This document shows, one piece after another, positions 15,500-22,896 of a stretch of 24,352 bases of DNA; position 1 is the first letter of the stretch, and each line of letters opens with the position of its first letter. Origin of the DNA: UBA3496 sp964558115. Its GTDB lineage: Bacteria > UBA8248. The stretch is taken from positions 1-24,352 of the forward strand of contig CAZLCI010000029.1 of the NCBI GenBank assembly GCA_964558115.1, read 5' to 3'. The notes beneath the pieces were generated by a model that saw nothing but the letters and a program-made list of their open reading frames with translations, was not told the DNA's origin and ran no database searches. The position numbers and the translations under genes were made by a program.

Positions 15500-16960
15500 T
15501 TATGTGAATTTTGCTTTTTTCCCGGGGGCGGGAGTTGTATTGATTCCTCCGCGTTTCAGAAGATGTTCTCTTCCTCCGTAAGATTCCACTAATTCTCTTT
15601 GATCTTTTTTTGCAGACTTGTCAGTTTTTTCTGGATCTAATATTTTCCTTAAAATACTCTCGTATTCGATTAAAATCTTTTGAGACTCTGGTTTTTTGGA
15701 AATATCATTCAATTCTTCAGGGTCGTTTTCTAGATCATAAAGTTCAGGTCTGTAGCCGACATAATAGATATACTTATATTGGTTATGTCTAATCATATAG
15801 GAAGCAGTTATTGATCCAGCTGCGTGATATTCACTGAAGACAATTCGAGACATGTCAACTGGATTCTTTGCGACTGAGAATAAAGATTTCCCAGGTCTTT
15901 TTTTGTCCTCTTCGTTTAATTCAGTACCCATACTTTCTATAATAGTTGGGTAGCAATCTATCAGTGAAACAGGAGTTTCTATAACGGAATCTTTAGGAAA
16001 TCCTTCTCCTGAAATAATCATTGGAACTGAAACTGATTCTTCATACATTGTAGCTTTTCCCCATAGATTTCTAGCTCCGAGATTATCTCCATGGTCACCA
16101 ACGTACATAACCCTAGTTTCTTCACTGATACCACTTTCATCAATAGATGCAAGAATTTTTCCGACGTTGTCATCAACAAAACTACATAGCCCATAGTAAG
16201 AAGCGATTGCTATCTTCCTTTTTTCATCATCTTCAAAGTGTTCGTTGAAAGTCCAGCATTTTTCAAAAGCATCCCACCATGGATGGTCGATTTCTTCTTT
16301 GCGTTGTTTGGGCAACTCAATTTTATCTAGAGGATACATTTCATAAAATTCTTCTGGAACGATAAGGGGATAATGTGGAGAAATGAAAGAAACAAAAAGA
16401 AACCAAGGTTTATCGGATTTCTTATTTGCCATGTCTTTAATCCAATCACAACTTTTGTCTCTTATCTCTCTATCATACTTAGTGTATTGCGTTTCTCCTG
16501 GTCCAATTTCAAGTGCAAGATCTCTACTTTGTTTTCTAACCGGTAAGTCCGGTTCGCGAATAGAACCAAAAACGTCCCCTTGACCATCTAAAGCATGCAT
16601 AGGGCAAATTTGTTCGTCAAAACCGGTAGGGTCAGAAGTATTTCTATAATGGAGTTTTCCTATTGAGGTCACACTATTACCTGATTCTTGAAGTCGGTGA
16701 CCCCAACCTTTTACTTTTCCATCATATGGAGATGCATTATCCCAATTTCCAGTTTCATGTACGTACTTTCCGGTGGCAAAACTAGCTCTAGACGGAATAC
16801 AAACTGGGGAATTTGTATATCCATTTCTAAAAAGAGTTCCTTTTTTCGCTAAGAGGTCTAAGTTTGGCGTTTTTACTATTGGGTGTCCATAACAACCTAG
16901 AACTTTTGAATTATGTTCATCTGCCATGATGAAAACAAAATTTTTACCTTTTTCAGACAT
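15500..16960 (-). CDS. Type I (formylglycine) sulfatase, cytoplasmic form
   Basis: A 486-residue sulfatase hydrolysing a sulfate ester. The N-terminal metal strand is FIMADEHN (10-17), the modification motif is C-I-P-S-R at 54-58 (Cys54 becomes formylglycine; Arg58 supports it), with GKLHYRN (101-107), FISPHYP (192-198) and the metal pair in VGDHGDNLG (287-295), followed by GKATMYEE. All core residues expected of a working enzyme are present. There is no signal peptide, so it should act inside the cell on an imported or internally released ester. GAGG at 16966-16969 supports the ATG at 16960 rather than a GTG two codons earlier. No maturation enzyme (formylglycine-generating or anSME) is in the window. 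Substrate unknown. Confidence 0.95.
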   Translation of the reverse strand: MSEKGKNFVFIMADEHNSKVLGCYGHPIVKTPNLDLLAKKGTLFRNGYTNSPVCIPSRASFATGKYVHETGNWDNASPYDGKVKGWGHRLQESGNSVTSIGKLHYRNTSDPTGFDEQICPMHALDGQGDVFGSIREPDLPVRKQSRDLALEIGPGETQYTKYDREIRDKSCDWIKDMANKKSDKPWFLFVSFISPHYPLIVPEEFYEMYPLDKIELPKQRKEEIDHPWWDAFEKCWTFNEHFEDDEKRKIAIASYYGLCSFVDDNVGKILASIDESGISEETRVMYVGDHGDNLGARNLWGKATMYEESVSVPMIISGEGFPKDSVIETPVSLIDCYPTIIESMGTELNEEDKKRPGKSLFSVAKNPVDMSRIVFSEYHAAGSITASYMIRHNQYKYIYYVGYRPELYDLENDPEELNDISKKPESQKILIEYESILRKILDPEKTDKSAKKDQRELVESYGGREHLLKRGGINTTPAPGKKAKFT

Positions 16961-16965
16961 TTGCA

Positions 16966-16969
16966 CCTC
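16966..16969 (-). promoter_or_regulatory. Ribosome binding site deciding the sulfatase start
   Basis: GAGG on the minus strand, 5 bases from the ATG at 16960. A GTG at 16966 overlaps this site and so cannot use it. Confidence 0.65.
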
Positions 16970-16997
16970 AAAAAATCTTTTAAATTTTTATAGTTAG

Positions 16998-17056
16998 TTT
17001 GTTTTAAAGTTTAATTCAATGGTAAATAGATAAGATAACTGCAATCTTAAAACAAA
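16998..17056. repeat. Inverted repeat in the sulfatase/amidohydrolase divergent region
   Basis: A perfect 10-base inverted repeat, TTTGTTTTAA at 16998-17007 and TTAAAACAAA at 17047-17056, with 39 bases between. It lies in the 143-base region between two divergent genes, where a paired regulator site would be expected. The arms are AT-rich, so chance is not excluded. No clear -35/-10 pair was seen in this region. Confidence 0.35.
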
Positions 17057-17103
17057 AAAAGCAATAGTCATTTTTTTTATCAATATCACAGGATTCAGAG
17101 ATA

Positions 17104-18189
17104 ATGAAAATAATTGATTGTGACGTACACCCAAGAATGAATTCAATGTCTCAGTTACATCCATATCTCTCAGAAGAATGGAGACAAAGAATGGGCGTTC
17201 AAACTTCTAGCAAAGGGTCAGATTCGAATACTGCTAGAAATGTTTTCACTATTCCAAAGCGCTGGTATTTCCATCCTCATGGTGCTGAGAGGAACGATGC
17301 TATTCCGCCAGATGGAGGAAGACCAGGTTCTGATCTAAAGTTTTTTTGTGAAAAACATTTAGATTTTTTTGAAATTGATCACGCAATTATGATTTCTGGA
17401 GATTTATTTGGAATTGGAGGTTTGCCTGATGCAGACATGGCTGCGGCATTTATCTCCGCTAACAACGATTGGCTATTACATGAGTGGGCAGAAAAAGATT
17501 CTCGACTTAAACTTGCAATCAACGTTGGTCCTAGAGATCCAATTCTTGCAGTACAAGAAATTGAACGTTTAGGTGGGAATGATTCTGTTGTTCAAGTGCA
17601 GATTCCAGAATTTGATGTTCTCTTAGGAAATCGACATTTTTATTCTATATATGAAGCGGCTGAACGTTATGGACTTCCTATTGGATTCCATGGTGCAGGA
17701 GAGTCAGCAGGTGTAAATACTCCAATGAGTCCTGTTGGTATTCCTTCTTATTTCATAGAGGTTCACACCGGTATGCCTATGATAGGTCAAGCTCATGTTA
17801 TTAGTTTGGTTGCGGAAGGAGTTTTTGAAAGGTTTCCAAAACTCAAATTCGTTTTTCAAGAGGTTGGATACTCTTGGGTGCCAAGTGTCATGTGGAGATT
17901 TGATCAGGAATGGAAGTCTATGCGGAATGAAGTGCCTTGGTTAACAAAGCCACCAAGTGAATATATTCTAGAAAATGTGCGGTTTACTACGCAACCAATT
18001 TGTGAAGCCCCTGATAATTCGCAGCATTTGCAGTTGTTGGATATGGTCCATGCCGATAAAACACTTGTTTTCTCTTCTGATTATCCTCATTGGGATTCTG
18101 ATGATCCGAGGAGGATTTTTGCTGGTCTATCAGATGAAGTTAAGAATCGTATCTATTTTGAATCAGCGGCAGAATTGTATAATTTTTAG
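17104..18189 (+). CDS. Amidohydrolase-2 family metal-dependent hydrolase/decarboxylase
   Basis: A 361-residue amidohydrolase-superfamily protein of the ACMSD-like branch (2-amino-3-carboxymuconate semialdehyde decarboxylase and related hydrolases). The metal motif IDCDVHP lies at 4-10 (Asp7, His9); other landmarks are GFHGAGES (194-201, His196), KFVFQEVGYSWVPSVMWRFD (248-267) and FSSDYPHWDSDDP (323-335, Asp326). This matches the D-x-H ... H ... D pattern of the family. Reactions in this family include decarboxylation and C-C or C-O hydrolysis on acids and aromatics. The ribosome site is weak (GGATTCAGAG). Divergent from the sulfatase; ends 2 bases from the convergent MLE-like gene. Confidence 0.92.
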   Translation: MKIIDCDVHPRMNSMSQLHPYLSEEWRQRMGVQTSSKGSDSNTARNVFTIPKRWYFHPHGAERNDAIPPDGGRPGSDLKFFCEKHLDFFEIDHAIMISGDLFGIGGLPDADMAAAFISANNDWLLHEWAEKDSRLKLAINVGPRDPILAVQEIERLGGNDSVVQVQIPEFDVLLGNRHFYSIYEAAERYGLPIGFHGAGESAGVNTPMSPVGIPSYFIEVHTGMPMIGQAHVISLVAEGVFERFPKLKFVFQEVGYSWVPSVMWRFDQEWKSMRNEVPWLTKPPSEYILENVRFTTQPICEAPDNSQHLQLLDMVHADKTLVFSSDYPHWDSDDPRRIFAGLSDEVKNRIYFESAAELYNF

Positions 18190-18191
18190 AA

Positions 18192-19289
18192 CTAGATTTT
18201 AAATGTAAATTTTTGGATAGCATCTTCGTTAATCTCTACGCCCAAACCTTCACCTGATGGTACTTGAACCTTACCGTTTATTACTTTAAATCCTTCAACT
18301 ATATCTTCTGAATGCCATGCAGGAGATTTCCCTGATTCATTAAAAACTATGTTTGGTGTAGATGCAAAGAAATGAGCACTTGCTACATCGTTTAAAGCAC
18401 TGTGGATTACGCTTCCGCATAACCCTTCTATACCAGAAGCTTCAATACAAGCTGCTACTTTTTTGCAGTTAAGTAATCCGCCTTCTCTATTTATTTTTAT
18501 ATTTACTATGTCTGCAGCTCTTCTTCTCAAAACTTCACCTAAATAGTCTGGTCGAAGTGATTCATCTGCGCAAATTGGTATGCGTGTATTTTTAGTTACA
18601 AACTCAAGGCCGTCAATATCGTGTCCTGGTACTGGTTGCTCAAGCATAGTAATTGAAAAAGGCTCTATCAGTGAACATACCTGTATAGCTAACTTAGGAG
18701 TCCAACTCATGTTTGCGTCTACTACTATTTTTGAATCTTCTCCCGCAGATTCTCGCGCACTTTGTACCCTTTTCACACTGGTCTTGATATCTCTATTCAT
18801 CTTTACTTTAAAAGCAAAAATTCCTTTTTCTTTTGACTCTGTAACAAGTTCTGATGTTCGTTCAGGAGATTCCAGTGGAAGGATATCAAATGCAGGCATT
18901 TCATCCCTTACTTTACCACCTAGTAAATTATAGACAGGAGTGTTTAATATTTTCCCAATGAGATCATGGAGAGCACAATCTATCGCAGATTTTGGGGAAT
19001 GATGAAAAGGAATTATCTTATCCATTTGTTCAAGTATATGTTCCCTTTGAAAAGCATCCTGACCTTCTACGATAGGAATTAAGAGTTCTTCTAATATTTT
19101 GTATGCGCTTTTTAGTGTTTCTCCAGTTGGAAATGTGCGCAAAGCGGCCGCACCCCAACCGGAGATTCCATTTGCACTTATTCTAACTACAATGTCTTCA
19201 GAATGAGCGGTCATTCTCGTAGCACTTTTATAAGGATGATTTAGTGGTATGGCTACGGGGAATAAATCAATACGGTCAATCTTTGACAT
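18192..19289 (-). CDS. Mandelate racemase / muconate lactonizing enzyme (enolase superfamily)
   Basis: A 365-residue enolase-superfamily enzyme, which abstracts a proton next to a carboxylate. The K-x-K motif is FKVKMN (Lys161, Lys163); metal ligands are Asp191 (VDANMSW), Glu217 (LEQPV) and Asp242 (ADES), and the opposite base is Lys265 (VNIKINREGG). This set defines the MLE subgroup (muconate cycloisomerase, OSBS, dipeptide epimerase, racemases) rather than mandelate racemase itself, which uses His. The start is the ATG at 19289, one base after the stop of the bicupin gene with GAGG 9 bases upstream; a TTG 18 bases earlier is less likely. Substrate unknown. Confidence 0.93.
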   Translation of the reverse strand: MSKIDRIDLFPVAIPLNHPYKSATRMTAHSEDIVVRISANGISGWGAAALRTFPTGETLKSAYKILEELLIPIVEGQDAFQREHILEQMDKIIPFHHSPKSAIDCALHDLIGKILNTPVYNLLGGKVRDEMPAFDILPLESPERTSELVTESKEKGIFAFKVKMNRDIKTSVKRVQSARESAGEDSKIVVDANMSWTPKLAIQVCSLIEPFSITMLEQPVPGHDIDGLEFVTKNTRIPICADESLRPDYLGEVLRRRAADIVNIKINREGGLLNCKKVAACIEASGIEGLCGSVIHSALNDVASAHFFASTPNIVFNESGKSPAWHSEDIVEGFKVINGKVQVPSGEGLGVEINEDAIQKFTFKI

Positions 19290-19290
19290 G

Positions 19291-20097
19291 TTAATTTGCC
19301 TCGTCAACTAATTTTTCAAGTTGAGGTGTAGAGCGGACAGATGCATATCGAACTGAACCTTCGTTCGAAGCTATTAAACTTCTCTCGGAACCTTTCGGGA
19401 TTTCAATGACATCTCCTTCCCCTACAGTTTTCTCTTCACTATCAACCTTTGCGTCAAGAGATCCTGAAAGTATTAATATGAACTGTTCTCTTTCACTTAT
19501 GGAAGTTGATTCTTCCATCCCTGCAGGCATTTCAACAAAACCAAAAGCGAGTCTTTCCCCTTGAATCCAGTTTTGTTGATATCCAGTTCTTTCAGGAGCA
19601 TCGAGTGAATCTATAATGGGATAATAGTTATTTTTAATTCCATCAATGATAATCTTGGATTTTGATGCGTCTCTTTCTTGATTTGCCCATGAACCAGTAT
19701 CATGTTTTTCATTTATTTCGTCTACTGTTGGAGCTTGTTCAGGTGGAGCTTCGTCCGCAGCAAGTCCAACAACTGTCCATGTATGATCTTTTACATATAG
19801 ATATTCCATTTTTTTATCTTCGGTTGCAAACATAGAATGTCTTGCGTAAGGCGGTACGTGGACAAAGGTTCCAGGAGAAAGAATTTTTCGTTCTTTTCCT
19901 ACCATCGCATTAATTTTTCCTACTAGCGGAAAAATCATAAGTTCATTTGGGTGGTAGTGATATTGAGAACCAGTGCCAGGTTCTTTTCTTACTTTACAAA
20001 AGTACATATATTTACCCTCTATGACTGGACCCTCTCCTGAGGATAAATGAGGACTAAGATATTTTGCTTCAAAATCTTCAAATCTATGAAACGGCAT
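19291..20097 (-). CDS. Bicupin with one metal-binding and one degenerate cupin domain
   Basis: A 268-residue two-cupin protein. Domain 1 (about 30-110) has GTGSQYHYHPNE with His47, His49 and Glu52, and His87 in ARHSM, the full set of metal ligands. Domain 2 (about 180-255) keeps the fold pattern (REQFILILSGSLDA, GEGDVIEIPKGSERS) but has lost the histidines. Bicupins include dioxygenases, isomerases and binding proteins; the exact role is unknown. The ATG at 20097 has AAGGAG 7 bases upstream; a longer reading from 20148 would add a Ser/Arg/Lys-rich tail with no ribosome site. First gene of a two-gene operon with the MLE-like enzyme. Its first domain is a clear paralogue of the cupin at 22334. 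Confidence 0.88.
   Translation of the reverse strand: MPFHRFEDFEAKYLSPHLSSGEGPVIEGKYMYFCKVRKEPGTGSQYHYHPNELMIFPLVGKINAMVGKERKILSPGTFVHVPPYARHSMFATEDKKMEYLYVKDHTWTVVGLAADEAPPEQAPTVDEINEKHDTGSWANQERDASKSKIIIDGIKNNYYPIIDSLDAPERTGYQQNWIQGERLAFGFVEMPAGMEESTSISEREQFILILSGSLDAKVDSEEKTVGEGDVIEIPKGSERSLIASNEGSVRYASVRSTPQLEKLVDEAN
19299..19302 (-). promoter_or_regulatory. Ribosome binding site deciding the MLE-like start
   Basis: GAGG inside the last codons of the bicupin gene, 9 bases from the ATG at 19289. The alternative TTG at 19307 lies upstream of this site. Confidence 0.6.
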
Positions 20098-20104
20098 TTT
20101 TCGA

Positions 20105-20110
20105 CTCCTT
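20105..20110 (-). promoter_or_regulatory. Ribosome binding site deciding the bicupin start
   Basis: AAGGAG on the minus strand with a 7-base spacer to the ATG at 20097. Confidence 0.75.
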
Positions 20111-20149
20111 GAAGAAAAAGTTAACGTACATTTTTTTAAGATAAACAAA

Positions 20150-20176
20150 CCTATATTTTTTATGACTAAAGGTCAA
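20150..20176 (-). promoter_or_regulatory. Possible promoter of the bicupin operon
   Basis: On the minus strand, TTGACC (20176-20171, 5 of 6 consensus) is followed after a short 15-base spacer by TATAGG (20155-20150, 4 of 6). The -35 lies inside the palindrome at 20161-20188, so a repressor bound there would block it. Confidence 0.35.
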
Positions 20177-20188
20177 CTTTTCGTCATA
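20161..20188. promoter_or_regulatory. Operator-like imperfect palindrome between bicupin and Gfo/Idh genes
   Basis: Outer arms TATGAC (20161-20166) and GTCATA (20183-20188) enclose inner arms AAAG (20168-20171) and CTTT (20177-20180) around a GTCAA centre, giving 10 matched pairs with small bulges. It lies in the 181-base divergent region and covers the -35 of the bicupin promoter. This is the form expected of a GntR- or LacI-like operator, but no regulator gene is in the window. Confidence 0.45.
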
Positions 20189-20278
20189 CATATCTTAATA
20201 TGTAGATTACTATTGAACAGCATGTGTTGAAATGATAACTTTCGATTCAATTTTAATTTTATTCGAGAGAGGGAAAAA

Positions 20279-21274
20279 ATGTCAGAAGACAACGTTCGTC
20301 TTGGTGTCGTTGGACTAGGTGGTTGGGGAAAGATGCTTGCTAACGCATCTGCAAGAGCAGGTAATGTAGATATTGTTCGTTGTTTTGCAAGAACGAAAGA
20401 GACTAGAGATTCTTTTTCTGAAGAATTTAGTTGTAAAACTGCAGAAAGTTATTCTGAAATTTTAAATGATGACGAAGTAGACGGGGTAATTCTGACGACT
20501 CCTCATTCGACACATGTTGGAATGATTTGTGAAGCTGCGAGTGCAGGCAAACACGTTTTTGTCGAAAAACCGCTTACTCTTACTGTCGAAGATGCAAACA
20601 AATCCATTGATGCAACATCAAGCGCAGGAGTTATTTTACAAGTTGGTCACCATAGAAGAAAACAAGGTGCTAATAGAAGAATTAAGACGATGATAGAAGA
20701 AGGAAAACTTGGTGAAATCCATCAGCTCGATGCAAATTTATCAAATGTCGGAGGTCAAAATGTACGTGCAGGTTGGAGAAATGATCCAGAAGAATGTCCT
20801 GCAGGTGGAATGACAGGTCTCGGAGTTCATATGATAGATAATTTAATATTTCTTGCTGGTACAGTAAAAAGAGTTTCTGCATTTAGTAAGAAACTTTTTG
20901 GAAAAACAAATCTTGACGATGTGACAAGCTTTATTTTGGAATTTGATAGTGGACCATTAGGTTTTATTAACACAACATATGTTGTTCCGAAAATTTGTTT
21001 GACTGCTGCTTATGGAACCGAAGGTTCTGCATGGAGTGAAGAGGAAGGTGCTAGACTTTTTTTCCAAGGGAAAGACGAAAACACAAGAAATGAAATTCCT
21101 GTGGAAGAAGGAGATGCCTTAGCAGAGCAAATTAAAGAATTTTCAAATTGTATAAAAAATAATTCTAAACCAGAAGTTAGTGGCATAGAAGGACGAGATG
21201 TCATAGCAGTCCTTCAGTCGGTTGTAGAGAGTGCAAATACCGGAAAAGTGGTTGATATAAAACAATTCATGTAG
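20279..21274 (+). CDS. Gfo/Idh/MocA-family NAD(P)-dependent dehydrogenase
   Basis: A 331-residue two-domain dehydrogenase with the Rossmann motif GVVGLGGWG (9-17), TTPHSTH (73-79), EKP at 96-98 with Lys97, and a family-typical GEGKLGEIHQLDANLSN-like middle section, here EEGKLGEIHQLDANLSN. RRKQGANRRIK after GHH replaces the RRFD-type motif of inositol dehydrogenases, so the substrate probably differs from that of the relative at 11152-12234. GAGAGGG precedes the ATG. It is the first gene of a plus operon with the aspartoacylase-like gene and a cupin. Confidence 0.92.
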   Translation: MSEDNVRLGVVGLGGWGKMLANASARAGNVDIVRCFARTKETRDSFSEEFSCKTAESYSEILNDDEVDGVILTTPHSTHVGMICEAASAGKHVFVEKPLTLTVEDANKSIDATSSAGVILQVGHHRRKQGANRRIKTMIEEGKLGEIHQLDANLSNVGGQNVRAGWRNDPEECPAGGMTGLGVHMIDNLIFLAGTVKRVSAFSKKLFGKTNLDDVTSFILEFDSGPLGFINTTYVVPKICLTAAYGTEGSAWSEEEGARLFFQGKDENTRNEIPVEEGDALAEQIKEFSNCIKNNSKPEVSGIEGRDVIAVLQSVVESANTGKVVDIKQFM

Positions 21275-21292
21275 TTTTTGACTATTTTCAAT

Positions 21293-21296
21293 GAGG
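21293..21296 (+). promoter_or_regulatory. Ribosome binding site deciding the aspartoacylase-like start
   Basis: GAGG with a 5-base spacer to an in-frame TTG at 21302. The TTG at 21278, which would give the longest reading, has no such site and lies 4 bases after the upstream stop. Confidence 0.5.
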
Positions 21297-21301
21297 TGTT
21301 T

Positions 21302-22306
21302 TTGTTTTTTGATGAATTTAATGTTTCTCCAGGAAGTGCAGGAAAATTAGAACTAAATGTTGGAAAGATGCTTACTGGAGCACCAACAAAATTAACAGCA
21401 CATTACATCAGAGGTTTTAAAAAAGGTCCTTTTTTAGGGATTCAGGGTTGCGTACATGGAGATGAAGCACAGCCTGTTCGTTCATTTTTTTCACTTTTAA
21501 GATCTTTGAATCCTGAAATTTTGTCTGGGACTTTAGTAATTGTTCCAGTTGCAAATCCATACGCTTTTTCAAACTTTTCAAGACAATCCCCTGATCAACA
21601 TGAACAGACAAATTTATGGAGAGCTTTTCCAGGTAATGAGAGTGGAACTTTAACAGAAAGGTATGCTTATTTGTTGCGATCGATACTTATTGATAATTCT
21701 GATTTTTTTGTTGAGTGCCATTCTGGAGGAGCGTCTGGCAGAATCCAGTGTAGAGTGGATGTAGATCCTGATTTCACAAAACAAGTTGGCAAAAAATCTA
21801 GACAGATGGCGTATGCGTTTGCTAGAGGTGGAGCAAGGTTGGTGCATGGTGTTCCTTTAAGTCCTAGCAGTGCCCCTGGAGTTTCTTTAATAAAAGGGAA
21901 ACCTTCTATAAGCGTTGAAGTAGGTGGTTCGTATTTACCTGAAAGTGAAGAGAACTTATACACTGATACTATAGAGAAAGGTTTTAAAAATCTTTTAATT
22001 CATCTTGGGATGATCCAAGGGAAAGAAAAAGAAAGTAAGATTCTCTATTTTGATAAGTCTAAAAGAGTCGAAGTGAATCCTTCTCACGGTGGGTACCTAC
22101 TTTCTCGAAAAACACAGTACTCAGATTTAGGGAAAAAAGTTCGCAAAGGAGAGTTGTTAGGAGAGATGCTTGATCCTCATACTTTAGAAATTATAGAAGA
22201 ATTACGAAGTCCTATCGAAGGAACCTTGTTTTATAGTCGCTGTAGTGGCCCAGTTGAGATAGGCAACAAGGGCTTTGCAATAGCAAGTAAAATTGAAATT
22301 AAATAA
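21302..22306 (+). CDS. Succinylglutamate desuccinylase / aspartoacylase (AstE/AspA)-family zinc hydrolase
   Basis: A 334-residue zinc-dependent deacylase related to M14 carboxypeptidases, which removes an acyl group from an N-acyl amino acid or similar amide. The zinc motif is GCVHGDE (His52, Glu55) with His140 in FVECHSGG. The C-terminal part (about 250-334) is a beta-rich biotinyl-like module containing GGYLLSRKT, GKKVRKGELLGEM and PIEGTLFYSRCSG, as in other long members of the family. No in-frame ATG was seen near the N-terminus. The TTG at 21302 is preferred for its GAGG; a GTG at 21296 and TTG at 21278 are alternatives. It follows the Gfo/Idh gene after 27 bases and precedes a cupin by 27. 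Confidence 0.88.
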   Translation: MFFDEFNVSPGSAGKLELNVGKMLTGAPTKLTAHYIRGFKKGPFLGIQGCVHGDEAQPVRSFFSLLRSLNPEILSGTLVIVPVANPYAFSNFSRQSPDQHEQTNLWRAFPGNESGTLTERYAYLLRSILIDNSDFFVECHSGGASGRIQCRVDVDPDFTKQVGKKSRQMAYAFARGGARLVHGVPLSPSSAPGVSLIKGKPSISVEVGGSYLPESEENLYTDTIEKGFKNLLIHLGMIQGKEKESKILYFDKSKRVEVNPSHGGYLLSRKTQYSDLGKKVRKGELLGEMLDPHTLEIIEELRSPIEGTLFYSRCSGPVEIGNKGFAIASKIEIK

Positions 22307-22333
22307 TAAATTTAAATCAAACTTGGAGAACAT

Positions 22334-22798
22334 ATGCCATTTTATAATCCGAAAACTATGAAAAGAAATCTTGCAGGAGAAAGTTATAGTACTTCTGAGG
22401 GAGTATGGGCAGATGGAGACAAAATGCTTTTTGGCATTATTGACAAACCTGCAGGGACTGGAAGTAGACCGCATAGACATCCTAATGAACAGTTTATTTT
22501 TGTGCAAAAAGGAAGATTGAAAGCAATGATTGATGGTAAGCGAAAGACTGTCCAAACAGGCGGAATAATACATATTCCTGCTAACTCACTCCACAGTATG
22601 GTTGCTACAGATGATGAAGATGTCATTTTCATTGTTGCTAAAGATAATTCTTGGGGAATAGAGGGAATACCAGAAGACCAAAGTATTTTTGGAGCACACA
22701 TAGGGAAGTCTGCAAAAAAAGAAGTAGCAGACAAGTATATCAAAATTGCAGAGAAGGGAAAATCTACAAAGCAAAAGAAGAAAACAAAAGGGAAGTAA
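22334..22798 (+). CDS. Single-domain cupin
   Basis: A 154-residue cupin. The metal set is complete: His47, His49 and Glu52 in GTGSRPHRHPNE and His87 in LHSM. The last 30 residues are Lys-rich (KSAKKEV to the KQKKKTKGK end), which suggests an exposed tail. It aligns without gaps to the first domain of the bicupin at 19291-20097, with all four metal residues at the same numbers. GGAG lies 5 bases before the ATG. Third gene of the Gfo/Idh operon. Function could be a small oxygenase, isomerase or a binding protein. Confidence 0.9.
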   Translation: MPFYNPKTMKRNLAGESYSTSEGVWADGDKMLFGIIDKPAGTGSRPHRHPNEQFIFVQKGRLKAMIDGKRKTVQTGGIIHIPANSLHSMVATDDEDVIFIVAKDNSWGIEGIPEDQSIFGAHIGKSAKKEVADKYIKIAEKGKSTKQKKKTKGK

Positions 22799-22811
22799 GT
22801 AAAATAGTAGT

Positions 22812-22841
22812 TTGCACTTTTCCTTAATTTTCAAGTATAGT
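22812..22841 (+). promoter_or_regulatory. Promoter for the ABC transporter
   Basis: TTGCAC (22812-22817) and TATAGT (22836-22841, 5 of 6 consensus) with an 18-base spacer, about 55 bases upstream of the permease ATG. The -10 falls in the centre of the palindrome at 22827-22849. Confidence 0.4.
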
Positions 22842-22849
22842 TTGAAAAT
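22827..22849. promoter_or_regulatory. Palindrome centred on the -10 of the transporter promoter
   Basis: ATTTTCAA (22827-22834) and TTGAAAAT (22842-22849) form a perfect 8-base inverted repeat around GTATAGT. No T-run follows, so it is a better operator candidate than terminator. A protein bound here would cover the -10. Confidence 0.4.
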
Positions 22850-22896
22850 CAATTTTAAAATAAAAAGATTTTTTAATTTAAAAAAAGGACCTAGGA

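Noticed and set aside
18580..18933. 117-codon plus-strand ORF
   Set aside because: Lies fully inside the MLE-like gene on the other strand, whose catalytic motifs are all intact.
20098..20148. N-terminal extension of the bicupin
   Set aside because: Lacks a ribosome site and runs through the AAGGAG that serves the ATG at 20097.
22202..22573. 123-codon minus-strand ORF, and a 119-codon one at 22384-22743
   Set aside because: Both are shadows of the aspartoacylase-like and cupin genes; no family features.
22827..22849. Terminator of the cupin operon
   Set aside because: No T-run follows the stem; the fit to an operator over a -10 is better.
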